Part shown: in pieces, positions 38,285-46,908 of the stretch
Layout of the letters: each line of letters starts with the position of its first letter
Position numbering within the stretch: position 1 is the stretch's first letter
DNA from: Streptomyces anulatus
Lineage (GTDB): Bacteria > Actinomycetota > Actinomycetes > Streptomycetales > Streptomycetaceae
DNA length: 64,000 bases
NCBI RefSeq assembly: GCF_000721175.1
Contig: NZ_JOEZ01000023.1
Coordinates: forward strand, 1-64,000
Direction of reading: 5' to 3'
The notes under the pieces: generated by a model
Told to the model about the DNA's origin: nothing
Seen by the model: the letters and a program-made list of their open reading frames with translations, nothing else
Database searches by the model: none
Program-made: the position numbers and the translations under genes

Positions 38285-39256
38285 GTGCCTCCCGCCGACA
38301 CCGACCCCCGTCTCCTGCGCGCCTTCCTCGCCGTCGCCGACGAACTGCACTTCACCCGGGCCGCTGCCCGCCTCTTCGTCGCGCAGCAGGCGTTGAGCCG
38401 GGACGTCCGGCGGCTGGAGCGGGAGCTCGGCGCGGAGCTGTTCGTCCGCACGACCCGGCAGGTCACGCTCACCCCGGACGGCGAACGCCTGCTGCCGTAC
38501 GCCCGCCGGGTGCTCGACGCGCACGCCGAACTGACCGGGGCGTTCAGCGGGGCGCCTGCCCGGCCGCTGCTCGTCGACCTGAACAGCGACGGGACGACCG
38601 CCGCCCGGGTGCTGGCACGGGCCCGCGAGCTGCTGCCGGAGTGCGAGCTGATGGCCCGCTTCGAGTCCGGGCTCACCTGGGCCGCCGCCGAGATCCTGGC
38701 CGGCCGGCTCGACGCCTCCTTCGGCCGGGCCGCCGGACTGGCCCCCGCGGTGCGCGCGGGTCTTTCCGTGCACCCCGTGCGGTACGAGCCGATGGCCCTG
38801 ATGCTGCCCGTCTCTCATCCTCTCGCCGCGCGGGAGGTCGTCGCCCTGGCCGAGCTGGCCGGCGAGACCGTCTACGCGGGGGCCGGCAACGAGCGGACAC
38901 GGGAGTGGACCGACCTCGCCGCATCGCTGTTCGCCGAGTGGGGCATCGCCATGGCCCCACCCGTTCCGCTCGCCGTGGGTGTGGCCGAATTTCAGCGGGT
39001 CATGTCGAAGGGGGGGCACCCCGTGCTCGCCGTCGTCGACTTCCCGCCGCTGCCCGGAACGGTGCTGCGCCCGCTCGTCGATCCGGTTCCGCTTTCGCCG
39101 CTGGCGCTGGTCTGGCGCAAAGGTCTGAACCACCCGGGCGTAGACGCGCTGCGGAACGCTACCGACCAGTTGGCCCTTGCCGATGGGTGGCTGGTCCCGC
39201 CGTCCGGATGCTGGCTTCCCGAGGGTGATCTGTCACTGATGCGCAACCGTTCCTGA
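38285..39256 (+). CDS. LysR-type transcriptional regulator
   Basis: The protein has 323 residues. The N-terminal winged helix-turn-helix covers 8-66 (LHFTRAAARLFVAQQALSRDV then LERELGAELFVRTTRQ). The C-terminal periplasmic-binding-like effector domain covers about 90-300. It probably binds the palindrome in its own upstream region and controls the divergent MFS transporter. The effector cannot be read from the sequence. GTG 38285 starts without a Shine-Dalgarno. Confidence 0.9.
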   Translation: MPPADTDPRLLRAFLAVADELHFTRAAARLFVAQQALSRDVRRLERELGAELFVRTTRQVTLTPDGERLLPYARRVLDAHAELTGAFSGAPARPLLVDLNSDGTTAARVLARARELLPECELMARFESGLTWAAAEILAGRLDASFGRAAGLAPAVRAGLSVHPVRYEPMALMLPVSHPLAAREVVALAELAGETVYAGAGNERTREWTDLAASLFAEWGIAMAPPVPLAVGVAEFQRVMSKGGHPVLAVVDFPPLPGTVLRPLVDPVPLSPLALVWRKGLNHPGVDALRNATDQLALADGWLVPPSGCWLPEGDLSLMRNRS

Positions 39257-39418
39257 TCAACTCCGTTCAGCGGCACTTGGGCGTCAACACCGTGCGCTAT
39301 GTTCTTCGTCCGGGTGCATGGGCGTCAGGTTCACGGACGGGTGGGGGCCAGTCCAACAGTAAAGAACCAGTCAAATTCGGTGTGCCCGATTCTTTGAGTG
39401 GGGGATGGGGCTTCAGCT

Positions 39419-40099
39419 GTGGACAATTGGCGCGAAGACAAGAGAACCGGGCATACGCATGAGCCCAACGACGCGACGATCCAGCTCGACGGGCTGGGCC
39501 GTCAGCTCGCCGAACTGCCCGGCGAGCCCGCCCCGCCGGACGGCTCCGACGGCCCCGTCTTCGTCGACGAGAGCGGCCGCCGCAGCAAGACCTTCCGACG
39601 TCTCGGCTGGGTGCTGGCCACGGTCTGCGCCGCCTACGCCGTGACGCTGGTCTTCGCCGTCCTCGGCGGCAACTCCAGCGCCCCGTGGCTGCCCCTGGCC
39701 GAGCCCAAGGAGGAGGCGCAGGCGGAGCAGGTCGAGGAGGTCCCCGCACCCAGCGAGGCCGCCGGGGACCCGTCCGGCGACGCCCCGGAGCCGGGGCCCG
39801 GCGTCTCCGGTTCCGCGGCGCCCGACGCGTCCGGCGAGCCCGGCGGCGCGACCCCGTCGGCCCCCTCCGTGCTGGTGCCCGCCGGATCGACGGGCAGCCC
39901 CTCCGCGTCCACGTCGGCCGTTCCGCCCGGCACCACCGGCGGCGGCGCGGGCGGGGCCACGGAACCGGCCCCCACGACCTCGACCGCCAAACCGCCGGCC
40001 GACCCCCCGCCGCCGCCCCCCGAGCCGGAGCCGTCCGATCCGACGACACCTCCCGCCGAGACTCCCGATCCGCCGGTGCAAGAAGAGAGCGCCCCGTAG
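39419..40099 (+). CDS. matA: Single-pass membrane protein of the PNAG-type glycan locus (MatA-like)
   Basis: The protein has 226 residues. A polar cytoplasmic part (1-65) precedes one helix near 66-85 (VLATVCAAYAVTLVFAVLGG). The rest is Pro/Ser/Thr/Glu-rich and should lie outside the membrane. GTG 39419 is chosen; GTG 39398 in frame is an alternative. Its stop directly abuts the matB start. In S. lividans and S. coelicolor matA-matB are needed for an extracellular poly-beta-1,6-N-acetylglucosamine that causes hyphal aggregation. The name rests on that gene pair as I remember it, not on alignment. Confidence 0.65.
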   Translation: MDNWREDKRTGHTHEPNDATIQLDGLGRQLAELPGEPAPPDGSDGPVFVDESGRRSKTFRRLGWVLATVCAAYAVTLVFAVLGGNSSAPWLPLAEPKEEAQAEQVEEVPAPSEAAGDPSGDAPEPGPGVSGSAAPDASGEPGGATPSAPSVLVPAGSTGSPSASTSAVPPGTTGGGAGGATEPAPTTSTAKPPADPPPPPPEPEPSDPTTPPAETPDPPVQEESAP

Positions 40100-42331
40100 A
40101 TGAACACCCCCGCCACGCGGGGCAGGAACGGCAGATCGAGGAAAGCGCCACGCGGCCGGAGCCGGTTCAGGCTCCCCATGCGCTACCTCCTGCCGACGAC
40201 GTTCCTCGTCGCCCTGCTCGCGATGCTGATGCTGCGCGGATACGTGCACAGCGAGATCCTCGCCGACCACCGGGTCCGCGACGCCGACCGGAACACCCAG
40301 GTGCCGAAGGACGTCCGCTCCGGCGGGCCCGTCATCGACGCCCGCTCCGGTGACGCGAAGACCCTGCGCATACCCGACCGCCGGATCGTCCTGACCTTCG
40401 ACGACGGACCCGACCCGGTGTGGACGCCCAAGGTGCTCGACAAGCTGAAGGAGCACGACGCCCACGGCGTCTTCTTCGTCGCCGGCAACATGGCCGCCCG
40501 CTACCCCGGCCTGGTCGAGCGGATGGTCGCCGAGGGCCACGAGATCGGCCTGCACACCTTCAACCACCCCGACCTCTCCTACCAGTCCGACGAGCGCATC
40601 GACTGGGAGCTGTCCCAGAACCAGCTGGCGCTGGCGGGCGCGGCCGGCATCCGCACCTCGATCTTCCGGCCGCCGTACTCCTCCTTCTCGTACGCCATGG
40701 ACAACAAGTCCTGGCCGGTCACGGAGTACGTCGGCAGCCGCGGCTACCTCACCGTCGTCAACGACACCGACAGCGAGGACTGGAAGCGCCCCGGCGTCCG
40801 CGCCATCGTCGAGCGGGCCACGCCGAAGGACGGCAAGGGCGCCATCATCCTGTTGCACGACTCCGGCGGCGACCGCTCGCAGACCGTCGCCGCGCTCGAC
40901 ACCCTGCTGCCCGACCTCAAGGAGCAGGGCTACACCTTCACCCGTCTCACCACGGCCCTCGACGCCCCCAGCGCGCACACCCCGGTCACCGGGTTCGCGC
41001 TGTGGAAGGGCAAGGCCTTCGTCTCCGCCGTCGCCGTGTCCGAGCGGATCACCGGCGTCCTGGTCGTCGGGCTCGCCGTCATCGGCGTCCTGGTCCTGGC
41101 CCGCTTCGGGCTGATGCTGCTGCTGTCGTTCCTGCACGCCCGCAAGGTCCGCCGCAGGAACTTCAGCTGGGGCGCGCCCGTCACCCGCCCGGTCTCCGTC
41201 CTCGTCCCCGCGTACAACGAACGCGAGTGCATCGAGGCCACCGTGCGCTCCCTGGCCGCCAGTGAGCACAGAATCGAGATCATCGTCATCGACGACGGCT
41301 CCACCGACGGCACCGCCGACCTCGTCGAGGCGATGCGGCTGCCCCGCGTACGGGTCGTGCGCCAGCGGAACGCGGGCAAACCCGCCGCCCTCAACAACGG
41401 CATCCGGCACGCCCGTTACGACATCGTCGTGATGATGGACGGCGACACCGTCTTCGAACCCGCCACCGTCCGCGAGCTGGTCCAGCCCTTCGGTGACCCC
41501 CGGGTCGGAGCCGTCGCGGGCAACGCCAAGGTCGGCAACCGCGACTCCCTCATCGGCGCCTGGCAGCACATCGAGTACGTGATGGGCTTCAACCTGGACC
41601 GCCGGATGTACGACGTGCTCGGCTGCATGCCCACCATCCCCGGGGCCGTCGGGGCGTTCCGCCGCGAGGCCCTGGAGCGGGTCGGCGGCATGAGCGAGGA
41701 CACCCTCGCCGAGGACACCGACGTCACCATGGCCCTGCACCGGGACGGCTGGCGCGTGGTCTACACGGAGAACGCCCGCGCCTGGACCGAGGCCCCGGAA
41801 TCCGTGCAGCAGCTGTGGTCGCAGCGCTACCGGTGGTCGTACGGCACCATGCAGGCCATCTGGAAGCACCGCCGCGCGGTGATCGAACGCGGGCCCTCGG
41901 GCCGCTTCGGACGGGTCGGGCTGCCGTTCGTCTCCCTCTTCATGGTCGTAGCCCCGCTCCTCGCACCCCTGATCGACGTGTTCCTGCTGTACGGGCTGGT
42001 CTTCGGCCCGACCGCCAAGACCGTCGCCGCCTGGTTCGGCGTCCTGGTGGTCCAGGCGGTGTGCGCCGCGTACGCGTTCCGGCTGGACAAGGAGCGCATG
42101 GTGCACCTGATCTCGCTGCCGCTCCAGCAGATCCTCTACCGCCAGCTCATGTACGTCGTGCTGCTCCAGTCCTGGATCACCGCGCTCACCGGCGGCCGGC
42201 TGCGCTGGCAGAAGCTGCGCCGCACCGGCGCGGTGGAGGCCCCCGGCGGCAGCTCCGTCCAGCGCCCGCAACAGGCCCCCGACACCGGGCCGGTCAGCGG
42301 CGGCAGCGCGGACCGGAGGCCCTTCGTATGA
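40100..42331 (+). CDS. matB: Fused polysaccharide deacetylase / GT2 glycosyltransferase (MatB-like)
   Basis: The protein has 743 residues. A membrane anchor covers about 28-48. A NodB-type deacetylase domain covers about 92-280, with LTFDDGPDPVW at 96 and HTFNHPD near 152 (Asp-His-His metal site). A linker with a helix leads to a processive family-2 glycosyltransferase: VIDDGSTDG, MMDGDTVF near 447, EDTDV near 537 and QRYRWS near 576 (the QxxRW region). Several helices follow. Together these resemble PgaC and PgaB/IcaB fused in one chain: polymerising and exporting GlcNAc polymer, then removing some acetyl groups outside. It starts right after matA and overlaps the acyltransferase start by four bases. 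Confidence 0.86.
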   Translation: MNTPATRGRNGRSRKAPRGRSRFRLPMRYLLPTTFLVALLAMLMLRGYVHSEILADHRVRDADRNTQVPKDVRSGGPVIDARSGDAKTLRIPDRRIVLTFDDGPDPVWTPKVLDKLKEHDAHGVFFVAGNMAARYPGLVERMVAEGHEIGLHTFNHPDLSYQSDERIDWELSQNQLALAGAAGIRTSIFRPPYSSFSYAMDNKSWPVTEYVGSRGYLTVVNDTDSEDWKRPGVRAIVERATPKDGKGAIILLHDSGGDRSQTVAALDTLLPDLKEQGYTFTRLTTALDAPSAHTPVTGFALWKGKAFVSAVAVSERITGVLVVGLAVIGVLVLARFGLMLLLSFLHARKVRRRNFSWGAPVTRPVSVLVPAYNERECIEATVRSLAASEHRIEIIVIDDGSTDGTADLVEAMRLPRVRVVRQRNAGKPAALNNGIRHARYDIVVMMDGDTVFEPATVRELVQPFGDPRVGAVAGNAKVGNRDSLIGAWQHIEYVMGFNLDRRMYDVLGCMPTIPGAVGAFRREALERVGGMSEDTLAEDTDVTMALHRDGWRVVYTENARAWTEAPESVQQLWSQRYRWSYGTMQAIWKHRRAVIERGPSGRFGRVGLPFVSLFMVVAPLLAPLIDVFLLYGLVFGPTAKTVAAWFGVLVVQAVCAAYAFRLDKERMVHLISLPLQQILYRQLMYVVLLQSWITALTGGRLRWQKLRRTGAVEAPGGSSVQRPQQAPDTGPVSGGSADRRPFV

Positions 42332-43503
42332 CCGCCCCGCCCGTGCCGAGGGCCCTCTCCACGGACCACGCGGCCCCGCCGCGACCCGTGGTGCGCGTCA
42401 AGCCCGTCCGCGACCGGTACTTCGACCTGCTGCGGGCCCTCGCCCTCTTCCGGGTCGTCCTCTACCACCTGACCGGATGGGCCTGGCTGCCCATCGTCTT
42501 CCCCTCCATGGGCGTGATGTTCGCGCTGGCCGGGACGCTGATGGCCCGCTCGCTGGAGCGGCCCGCCGTCCAGGTGATCCGGGGCCGCGTCCGCCGGCTC
42601 CTGCCGCCGCTGTGGCTGCTCGGCGCGATCGGCGTCACCGGCATGCTCGCCCAGGGCTGGGGCCCGGACGCCGAGGGCCACCCCGGCTGGTGGTGGCAGC
42701 ACCTCCTGTACTGGGTGCTGCCGCTCAGCGATCCACCGTACGCGTACGACGTGGCGGGCATCGACGGAATCCTCGGGGCGAGCTGGCCCGAGGAGCTGGC
42801 AGGGCCGCTCTGGTACATCCGGGCCTACCTGTGGTTCGTGCTGTTCTCCCCGCTGATCCTGCGCGGCCTGCGCCGGCTGCCCTGGCCCACGCTGCTCGCC
42901 CCGCTCGCACTCGCCGTCGTCATGCGCCTGGAGCTGTTCTCCACCACCGACCGCCTCGACTCCGCGATCACCGACTTCTCCACCTTCGGCGCCTGCTGGG
43001 TCCTCGGCATGGCCCACCAGGAAGGCGTCCTGAGACGGCTGCCCGCCTACACCGTGCCGTCGATCGCCCCGCTCTTCGCGGGCGCGGGCCTGTGGTGGGC
43101 GAGCCACGAGGGCTTCCGCAGCGGCTTCGACCTGGACTCCATCCCGCTCGCCCAGGCCCTGTGGTCCTTCGGCTGCGTCCTGCTCCTGCTGCACTACAGC
43201 CCGTCCTGGACCGAGTGGCCCAGGCGGCTGCGGGCCCTCGACCGGCCGGTCACCCTGCTCAACTCGCGGGCCGTGACCGTCTACCTCTGGCACAACGTCT
43301 GCATTCTGACCGCCGCCACGCTCTACGACCGGCTCTGGTCGGTGGACGCGCTGAGCGAGAACGTGCCCTGGCTGCTGGAGAGCTGGGTGCCCGTGCTGCT
43401 GATCACCTGGGCCCTCATCGCGCTCTGCGTCCTCGTCTTCGGCTGGGCCGAGGACGTCGCCGCGAAGCGCCGGCCGCAGCTCTGGCCGGACGGCAGGGGG
43501 TAG
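42328..43503 (+). CDS. Membrane acyltransferase (acyltransferase-3 type)
   Basis: The protein has 391 residues with about ten hydrophobic segments. RDRYFDLLRALALFRVVLYH near residue 31 carries the start of an Acyl_transf_3 domain, with Arg and His residues known to matter in that family. GPLWYIRAYLWFVLFSPL is the typical helix around the middle. It likely acylates a carbohydrate at the membrane. The ATGA overlap with matB means coupled translation, which suggests O-acylation of the MatAB glycan or its precursor. Substrate is inference. Confidence 0.8.
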   Translation: MTAPPVPRALSTDHAAPPRPVVRVKPVRDRYFDLLRALALFRVVLYHLTGWAWLPIVFPSMGVMFALAGTLMARSLERPAVQVIRGRVRRLLPPLWLLGAIGVTGMLAQGWGPDAEGHPGWWWQHLLYWVLPLSDPPYAYDVAGIDGILGASWPEELAGPLWYIRAYLWFVLFSPLILRGLRRLPWPTLLAPLALAVVMRLELFSTTDRLDSAITDFSTFGACWVLGMAHQEGVLRRLPAYTVPSIAPLFAGAGLWWASHEGFRSGFDLDSIPLAQALWSFGCVLLLLHYSPSWTEWPRRLRALDRPVTLLNSRAVTVYLWHNVCILTAATLYDRLWSVDALSENVPWLLESWVPVLLITWALIALCVLVFGWAEDVAAKRRPQLWPDGRG

Positions 43504-43514
43504 CGGGCACCGCA

Positions 43515-43544
43515 TCTCACCGGACCGCCCCCGGCCCGGTGAGA
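43515..43544 (+). terminator. Hairpin after the mat operon
   Basis: Nine-base arms TCTCACCGG/CCGGTGAGA enclose a 12-base loop, 11 bp after the acyltransferase stop. Confidence 0.6.
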
Positions 43545-43570
43545 GCAAGGTTGCGCACCGGTCACCTCGC

Positions 43571-43586
43571 GGCACCACGCCGAAAC
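43571..43586 (+). promoter_or_regulatory. Possible GlnR-type half-site before narK
   Basis: GGCAC-N6-GAAAC matches four of five bases of the gTnAc part and all of GAAAC in the Streptomyces GlnR consensus. A second half-site at the proper distance was not found. TAGCGT at 43597-43602 could be the -10 element. Confidence 0.3.
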
Positions 43587-43638
43587 GCGGGCTCCCTAGC
43601 GTCGGGGACAACACCCCGACCCCCTGTGGAGGCGCGTG

Positions 43639-44970
43639 ATGGCAGGCCGTTGGATCGAGACCTGGGAGCCGGAGGACGAGACGTTCTGGCGGGAGAAGGG
43701 CGAACGCGTCGCCCGCCGCAACCTGTGGTTCTCCGTGCTCTCCGAGCACATCGGATTCTCCATCTGGACCCTCTGGTCGGTGATGGTCCTGTTCATGGGA
43801 CCGGAGTACGGCATCGACCCGGCCGGGAAGTTCTTCCTCATCTCGACCGCCACCCTCGTCGGCGCGCTGGTGCGGGTGCCGTACACCTTCGCCGTCGCCC
43901 GGTTCGGCGGCCGCAACTGGACGGTCTTCAGCGCGGTGAGCCTGCTCGTCCCGACCCTGGCCGCCTTCTGGGTGATGGAGCCCGGCACGTCGTACGCCAC
44001 CTTCGTCGCGGTCGCGGCGCTCACCGGGATCGGCGGCGGCAACTTCGCCTCGTCGATGACCAACATCAACGCCTTCTTCCCGCTGCGCAGGAAGGGCTGG
44101 GCGCTCGGTCTGAACGCGGGCGGCGGCAACGTCGGCGTCCCCGTCGTCCAGCTCATCGGCCTGCTCGTCATCGGCACGCTGGGGGCCTCGCACCCCCGGA
44201 TCGTCCTCGGCGTGTACATCCCGCTGATCGTCCTGGCCGCCGTGTGCGCCGCCCTGTACATGGACAACCTCCGGCCCGTGAAGAACGACACCGGTGCCGC
44301 GCTGGAGGCCGTCCGCGACCCGCACACCTGGATCATGTCGGTCCTCTACATCGGCACCTTCGGCTCGTTCATCGGCTACAGCTTCGCCTTCGGCCTGGTG
44401 CTCCAGACCCAGTTCGGCCGGACCCCGCTCCAGGCCGCGTCGCTCACCTTCATCGGCCCGCTGCTGGGCTCCCTGATCCGGCCCGTCGGAGGCCGGCTCG
44501 CCGACCGGTACGGCGGTGCGCGCATCACCCTGGCCACCTTCGCCGCGATGGCAGCCGCCACCGGCGTCGTCATCCAGGCCTCGGGGAACGCCTCGCTGCC
44601 CGTCTTCCTCACCGGCTTCACCGCCCTGTTCGTCCTGACAGGCCTCGGCAACGGATCGACGTACAAGATGATCCCCGGCATCTTCCACGCCAAGGCCCTC
44701 GCCCGGGGGCTCGACGGGGAGGCGGCCGCCGCCCACGGACGGCGGCTCTCCGGCGCGGCCATGGGCCTCATCGGGGCCGTCGGCGCGCTCGGCGGCCTGG
44801 CCATCAACCTCGCCTTCCGCCAGTCCTTCCAGGCCGCCGGAACCGGAACCGCGGCGTTCTGGTCCTTCCTCGCCTTCTACGGTGTGTGCTTCACCCTCAC
44901 CTGGGCGGTATACCTTCGCCGCCCCGCACCCGCGCCCGCCCGGGCCCAGCTCGGCTACGCGGAGGTGTAG
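43639..44970 (+). CDS. narK: Nitrate/nitrite transporter (NarK-type MFS)
   Basis: The protein has 443 residues and twelve membrane segments. The family's nitrate-signature regions are visible: GIGGGNFASSMTNINAFFP near 133 and ALGLNAGGGNVGVPVVQ near 155. It imports nitrate (or exchanges nitrate and nitrite) across the membrane. ATG 43639 has GGAGG at a six-base spacing; a GTG three bases earlier is less well placed. The next gene encodes a HemD-like regulator that in S. coelicolor (NnaR) takes part in nitrate assimilation, which supports the assignment. Confidence 0.88.
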   Translation: MAGRWIETWEPEDETFWREKGERVARRNLWFSVLSEHIGFSIWTLWSVMVLFMGPEYGIDPAGKFFLISTATLVGALVRVPYTFAVARFGGRNWTVFSAVSLLVPTLAAFWVMEPGTSYATFVAVAALTGIGGGNFASSMTNINAFFPLRRKGWALGLNAGGGNVGVPVVQLIGLLVIGTLGASHPRIVLGVYIPLIVLAAVCAALYMDNLRPVKNDTGAALEAVRDPHTWIMSVLYIGTFGSFIGYSFAFGLVLQTQFGRTPLQAASLTFIGPLLGSLIRPVGGRLADRYGGARITLATFAAMAAATGVVIQASGNASLPVFLTGFTALFVLTGLGNGSTYKMIPGIFHAKALARGLDGEAAAAHGRRLSGAAMGLIGAVGALGGLAINLAFRQSFQAAGTGTAAFWSFLAFYGVCFTLTWAVYLRRPAPAPARAQLGYAEV

Positions 44971-45114
44971 GGAGGGGCCACGGGACGACACCCCGGCGTC
45001 GTGTGACGTAACGGCCGGGAAATACGGGGGAACCGAGCCTGTCACGCACTGTTGGCAGGCTCGGGCCTCCGCACATCGCGTACCAGCGGGAACACGGGAA
45101 CCGGGGAACACGCC

Positions 45115-46257
45115 ATGCAGGACGACGACACAACGCACGGCCCCCTCGCGGGCTTCACCGTCGGGGTGACCGCCGCCCGTCGCGCCGAGGAGCTCGGCAC
45201 CCTCCTCAGACGCCGCGGGGCCAGCGTCCTGCACGCCCCCGCCCTGCGGATCGTGCAGCTCGCCGACGACAGCGAACTCCTCGACGCCACCAAGGAACTG
45301 ATCGGCCACGCCCCCGACATCGCGGTCGCCACCACCGCGATCGGTTTCCGCGGCTGGATCGAGGCGGCCGACGGCTGGGGCATCGGCGACGCCCTCCTGA
45401 AGACGCTGAGCGGGGTCGAACTCCTCGCCCGGGGCCCCAAGGTCAAGGGCGCCATCCGGGCCGCCGGGCTCACCGAGGCCTGGTCGCCCGGGTCCGAATC
45501 GATGGCCGAGGTCCTCGACCGGCTCCTCGCCGAAGGCGTCGACGGCCGCCGCGTCGCCCTCCAGCTGCACGGCGAACCGCTGCCCGGCTTCGTCGAGTCC
45601 CTGACGGCCGCGGGCGCCGACGTCGTCGTCGTCCCCGTCTACCGTTGGATGCCGCCGCAGGACATCGCCCCGCTCGACCGGATGCTCGACGTCACCGCCG
45701 CCCGGGGCCTGGACGCGGTCACCTTCACCAGCGCCCCCGCCGCCGCCTCGTTCCTGGGCCGCGCCGAGACCCGCGGACTGCTCCCCGAAGTCCTCGGCGC
45801 CCTGCGCGACGACGTGCTGGTCGCCTGCGTCGGACCGGTCACCGCGCTCCCGCTCCAGGCCCGGGGCATCACGACCCTCCAGCCGGAACGCTTCCGGCTC
45901 GGCCCCCTCGTCCAGCTCATGTGCGCCCACCTCCCGTCCGCCGCCCGCGTCCTGCCCGTCGCAGGCCACCGCGTCGAGATCCGGGGCCACGCCGTCCTCG
46001 TCGACGACGAACTGCGCGCGGTGCCGCCCGCCGGCATGGCCCTCCTGCACGCGCTGGCCCGCCGCCCCGGCTGGGTGGTTTCCCGCGCCGACCTGCTGCG
46101 GGCGCTGCCCGGCAGCGGCACCGACGAGCACGCGGTGGAGACGGCGATGGCCCGGCTGCGCACGGCGCTGGGCGTGCCCCTGCTGATCCAGACGGTCGTC
46201 AAGCGCGGCTACCGGCTGGCGCTGGACCCGTCGGCGGACACGAAGTACGGCCGCTGA
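45115..46257 (+). CDS. nnaR: HemD-like / winged-helix regulator of nitrate assimilation (NnaR-like)
   Basis: The protein has 380 residues. Residues 10-270 resemble uroporphyrinogen-III synthase (FTVGVTAARRAEELGTLLRR at the start, FTSAPAAASFL in the second lobe). Residues 290-375 are an OmpR/PhoB-type winged helix (LLHALARRPGWVVSRADLL, HAVETAMARLRTALG, IQTVVKRGYRLAL). No receiver domain is present. In S. coelicolor this fused protein, NnaR, activates nitrate genes together with GlnR. Its position right after narK fits. Whether the synthase domain is still catalytic cannot be judged from the sequence. Confidence 0.83.
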   Translation: MQDDDTTHGPLAGFTVGVTAARRAEELGTLLRRRGASVLHAPALRIVQLADDSELLDATKELIGHAPDIAVATTAIGFRGWIEAADGWGIGDALLKTLSGVELLARGPKVKGAIRAAGLTEAWSPGSESMAEVLDRLLAEGVDGRRVALQLHGEPLPGFVESLTAAGADVVVVPVYRWMPPQDIAPLDRMLDVTAARGLDAVTFTSAPAAASFLGRAETRGLLPEVLGALRDDVLVACVGPVTALPLQARGITTLQPERFRLGPLVQLMCAHLPSAARVLPVAGHRVEIRGHAVLVDDELRAVPPAGMALLHALARRPGWVVSRADLLRALPGSGTDEHAVETAMARLRTALGVPLLIQTVVKRGYRLALDPSADTKYGR

Positions 46258-46332
46258 GCGGCGTACGGGGAGGACCGCACGCACACGCCCGCCATCGCCG
46301 GGCCCGTGGGCAGCAGCCGGGGAGCCCCCGGT

Positions 46333-46338
46333 TAGCGT
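46333..46338 (+). promoter_or_regulatory. Candidate -10 of the acetyltransferase gene
   Basis: TAGCGT lies six bases before ATG 46345 and no ribosome site is visible, as for other leaderless starts in this window. Confidence 0.35.
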
Positions 46339-46344
46339 GACCGG

Positions 46345-46908
46345 ATGACCAGTCACCCCCTCCGCATCGCTCCGGACGTGGCCTTCCGCCACGCCGAGAT
46401 CACCGACGCGCCCTCCTTCGCCGCGGCCCTCACGCGCAACCGCGCGTACATGCGCCGCTGGGAACCCGTACGCCCCGAACTCTTCTACAGCGTCGAGGGC
46501 CAGGCCGCCCGGCTCACCGCGTTGCTGGCCGACCGGGACGCCGGGCGGGCCATGCCCTGGGTGCTCGCGGACGCCGACGACCGGGTGATCGGAGCGTTCA
46601 CCCTCTCCGGCGTCGAGCGGGGCCCCTACCGCAACGCCCGCCTCGGCTACTGGGTCGACGCGGAGCACGCCGGGCGCGGACTGGCCACCGCCGCCGTCGG
46701 CGCGGTCTGCGAAGCGGCCCGCGACCGGCTGGGCCTGCACCGCGTCGAGGCGGCGACCGTCACCGACAACACCCCTTCCCAACGGGTGCTCGCCAAGGCC
46801 GGGTTCGAGCGGATCGGCACGGCCCCCGGCTATCTGCACATCAGCGGCCGCTGGCGGGACCACCACCTGTTCCAGCGGCTTCTGCACGATGATCCGCCGG
46901 CCGGCTGA
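46345..46908 (+). CDS. GNAT-family N-acetyltransferase (RimJ/RimL-like)
   Basis: The protein has 187 residues with a RimJ/RimL-type GNAT fold: FRHAEITDAPSFAAALTRN at the N-terminus, LGYWVDAEHAGRGLATAAVG carrying the acetyl-CoA pyrophosphate loop, and SQRVLAKAGFERIG near the end. It transfers acetyl from acetyl-CoA to an amine, perhaps a protein N-terminus. Its last 68 bp overlap the convergent gene on the other strand. Substrate unknown. Confidence 0.85.
   Translation: MTSHPLRIAPDVAFRHAEITDAPSFAAALTRNRAYMRRWEPVRPELFYSVEGQAARLTALLADRDAGRAMPWVLADADDRVIGAFTLSGVERGPYRNARLGYWVDAEHAGRGLATAAVGAVCEAARDRLGLHRVEAATVTDNTPSQRVLAKAGFERIGTAPGYLHISGRWRDHHLFQRLLHDDPPAG

Noticed and set aside
38183..39133. 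N-terminal extension of the MFS frame to 807 residues
   Set aside because: The extension runs antisense through the LysR gene, has no MFS features, and would bury the divergent promoter and operator.
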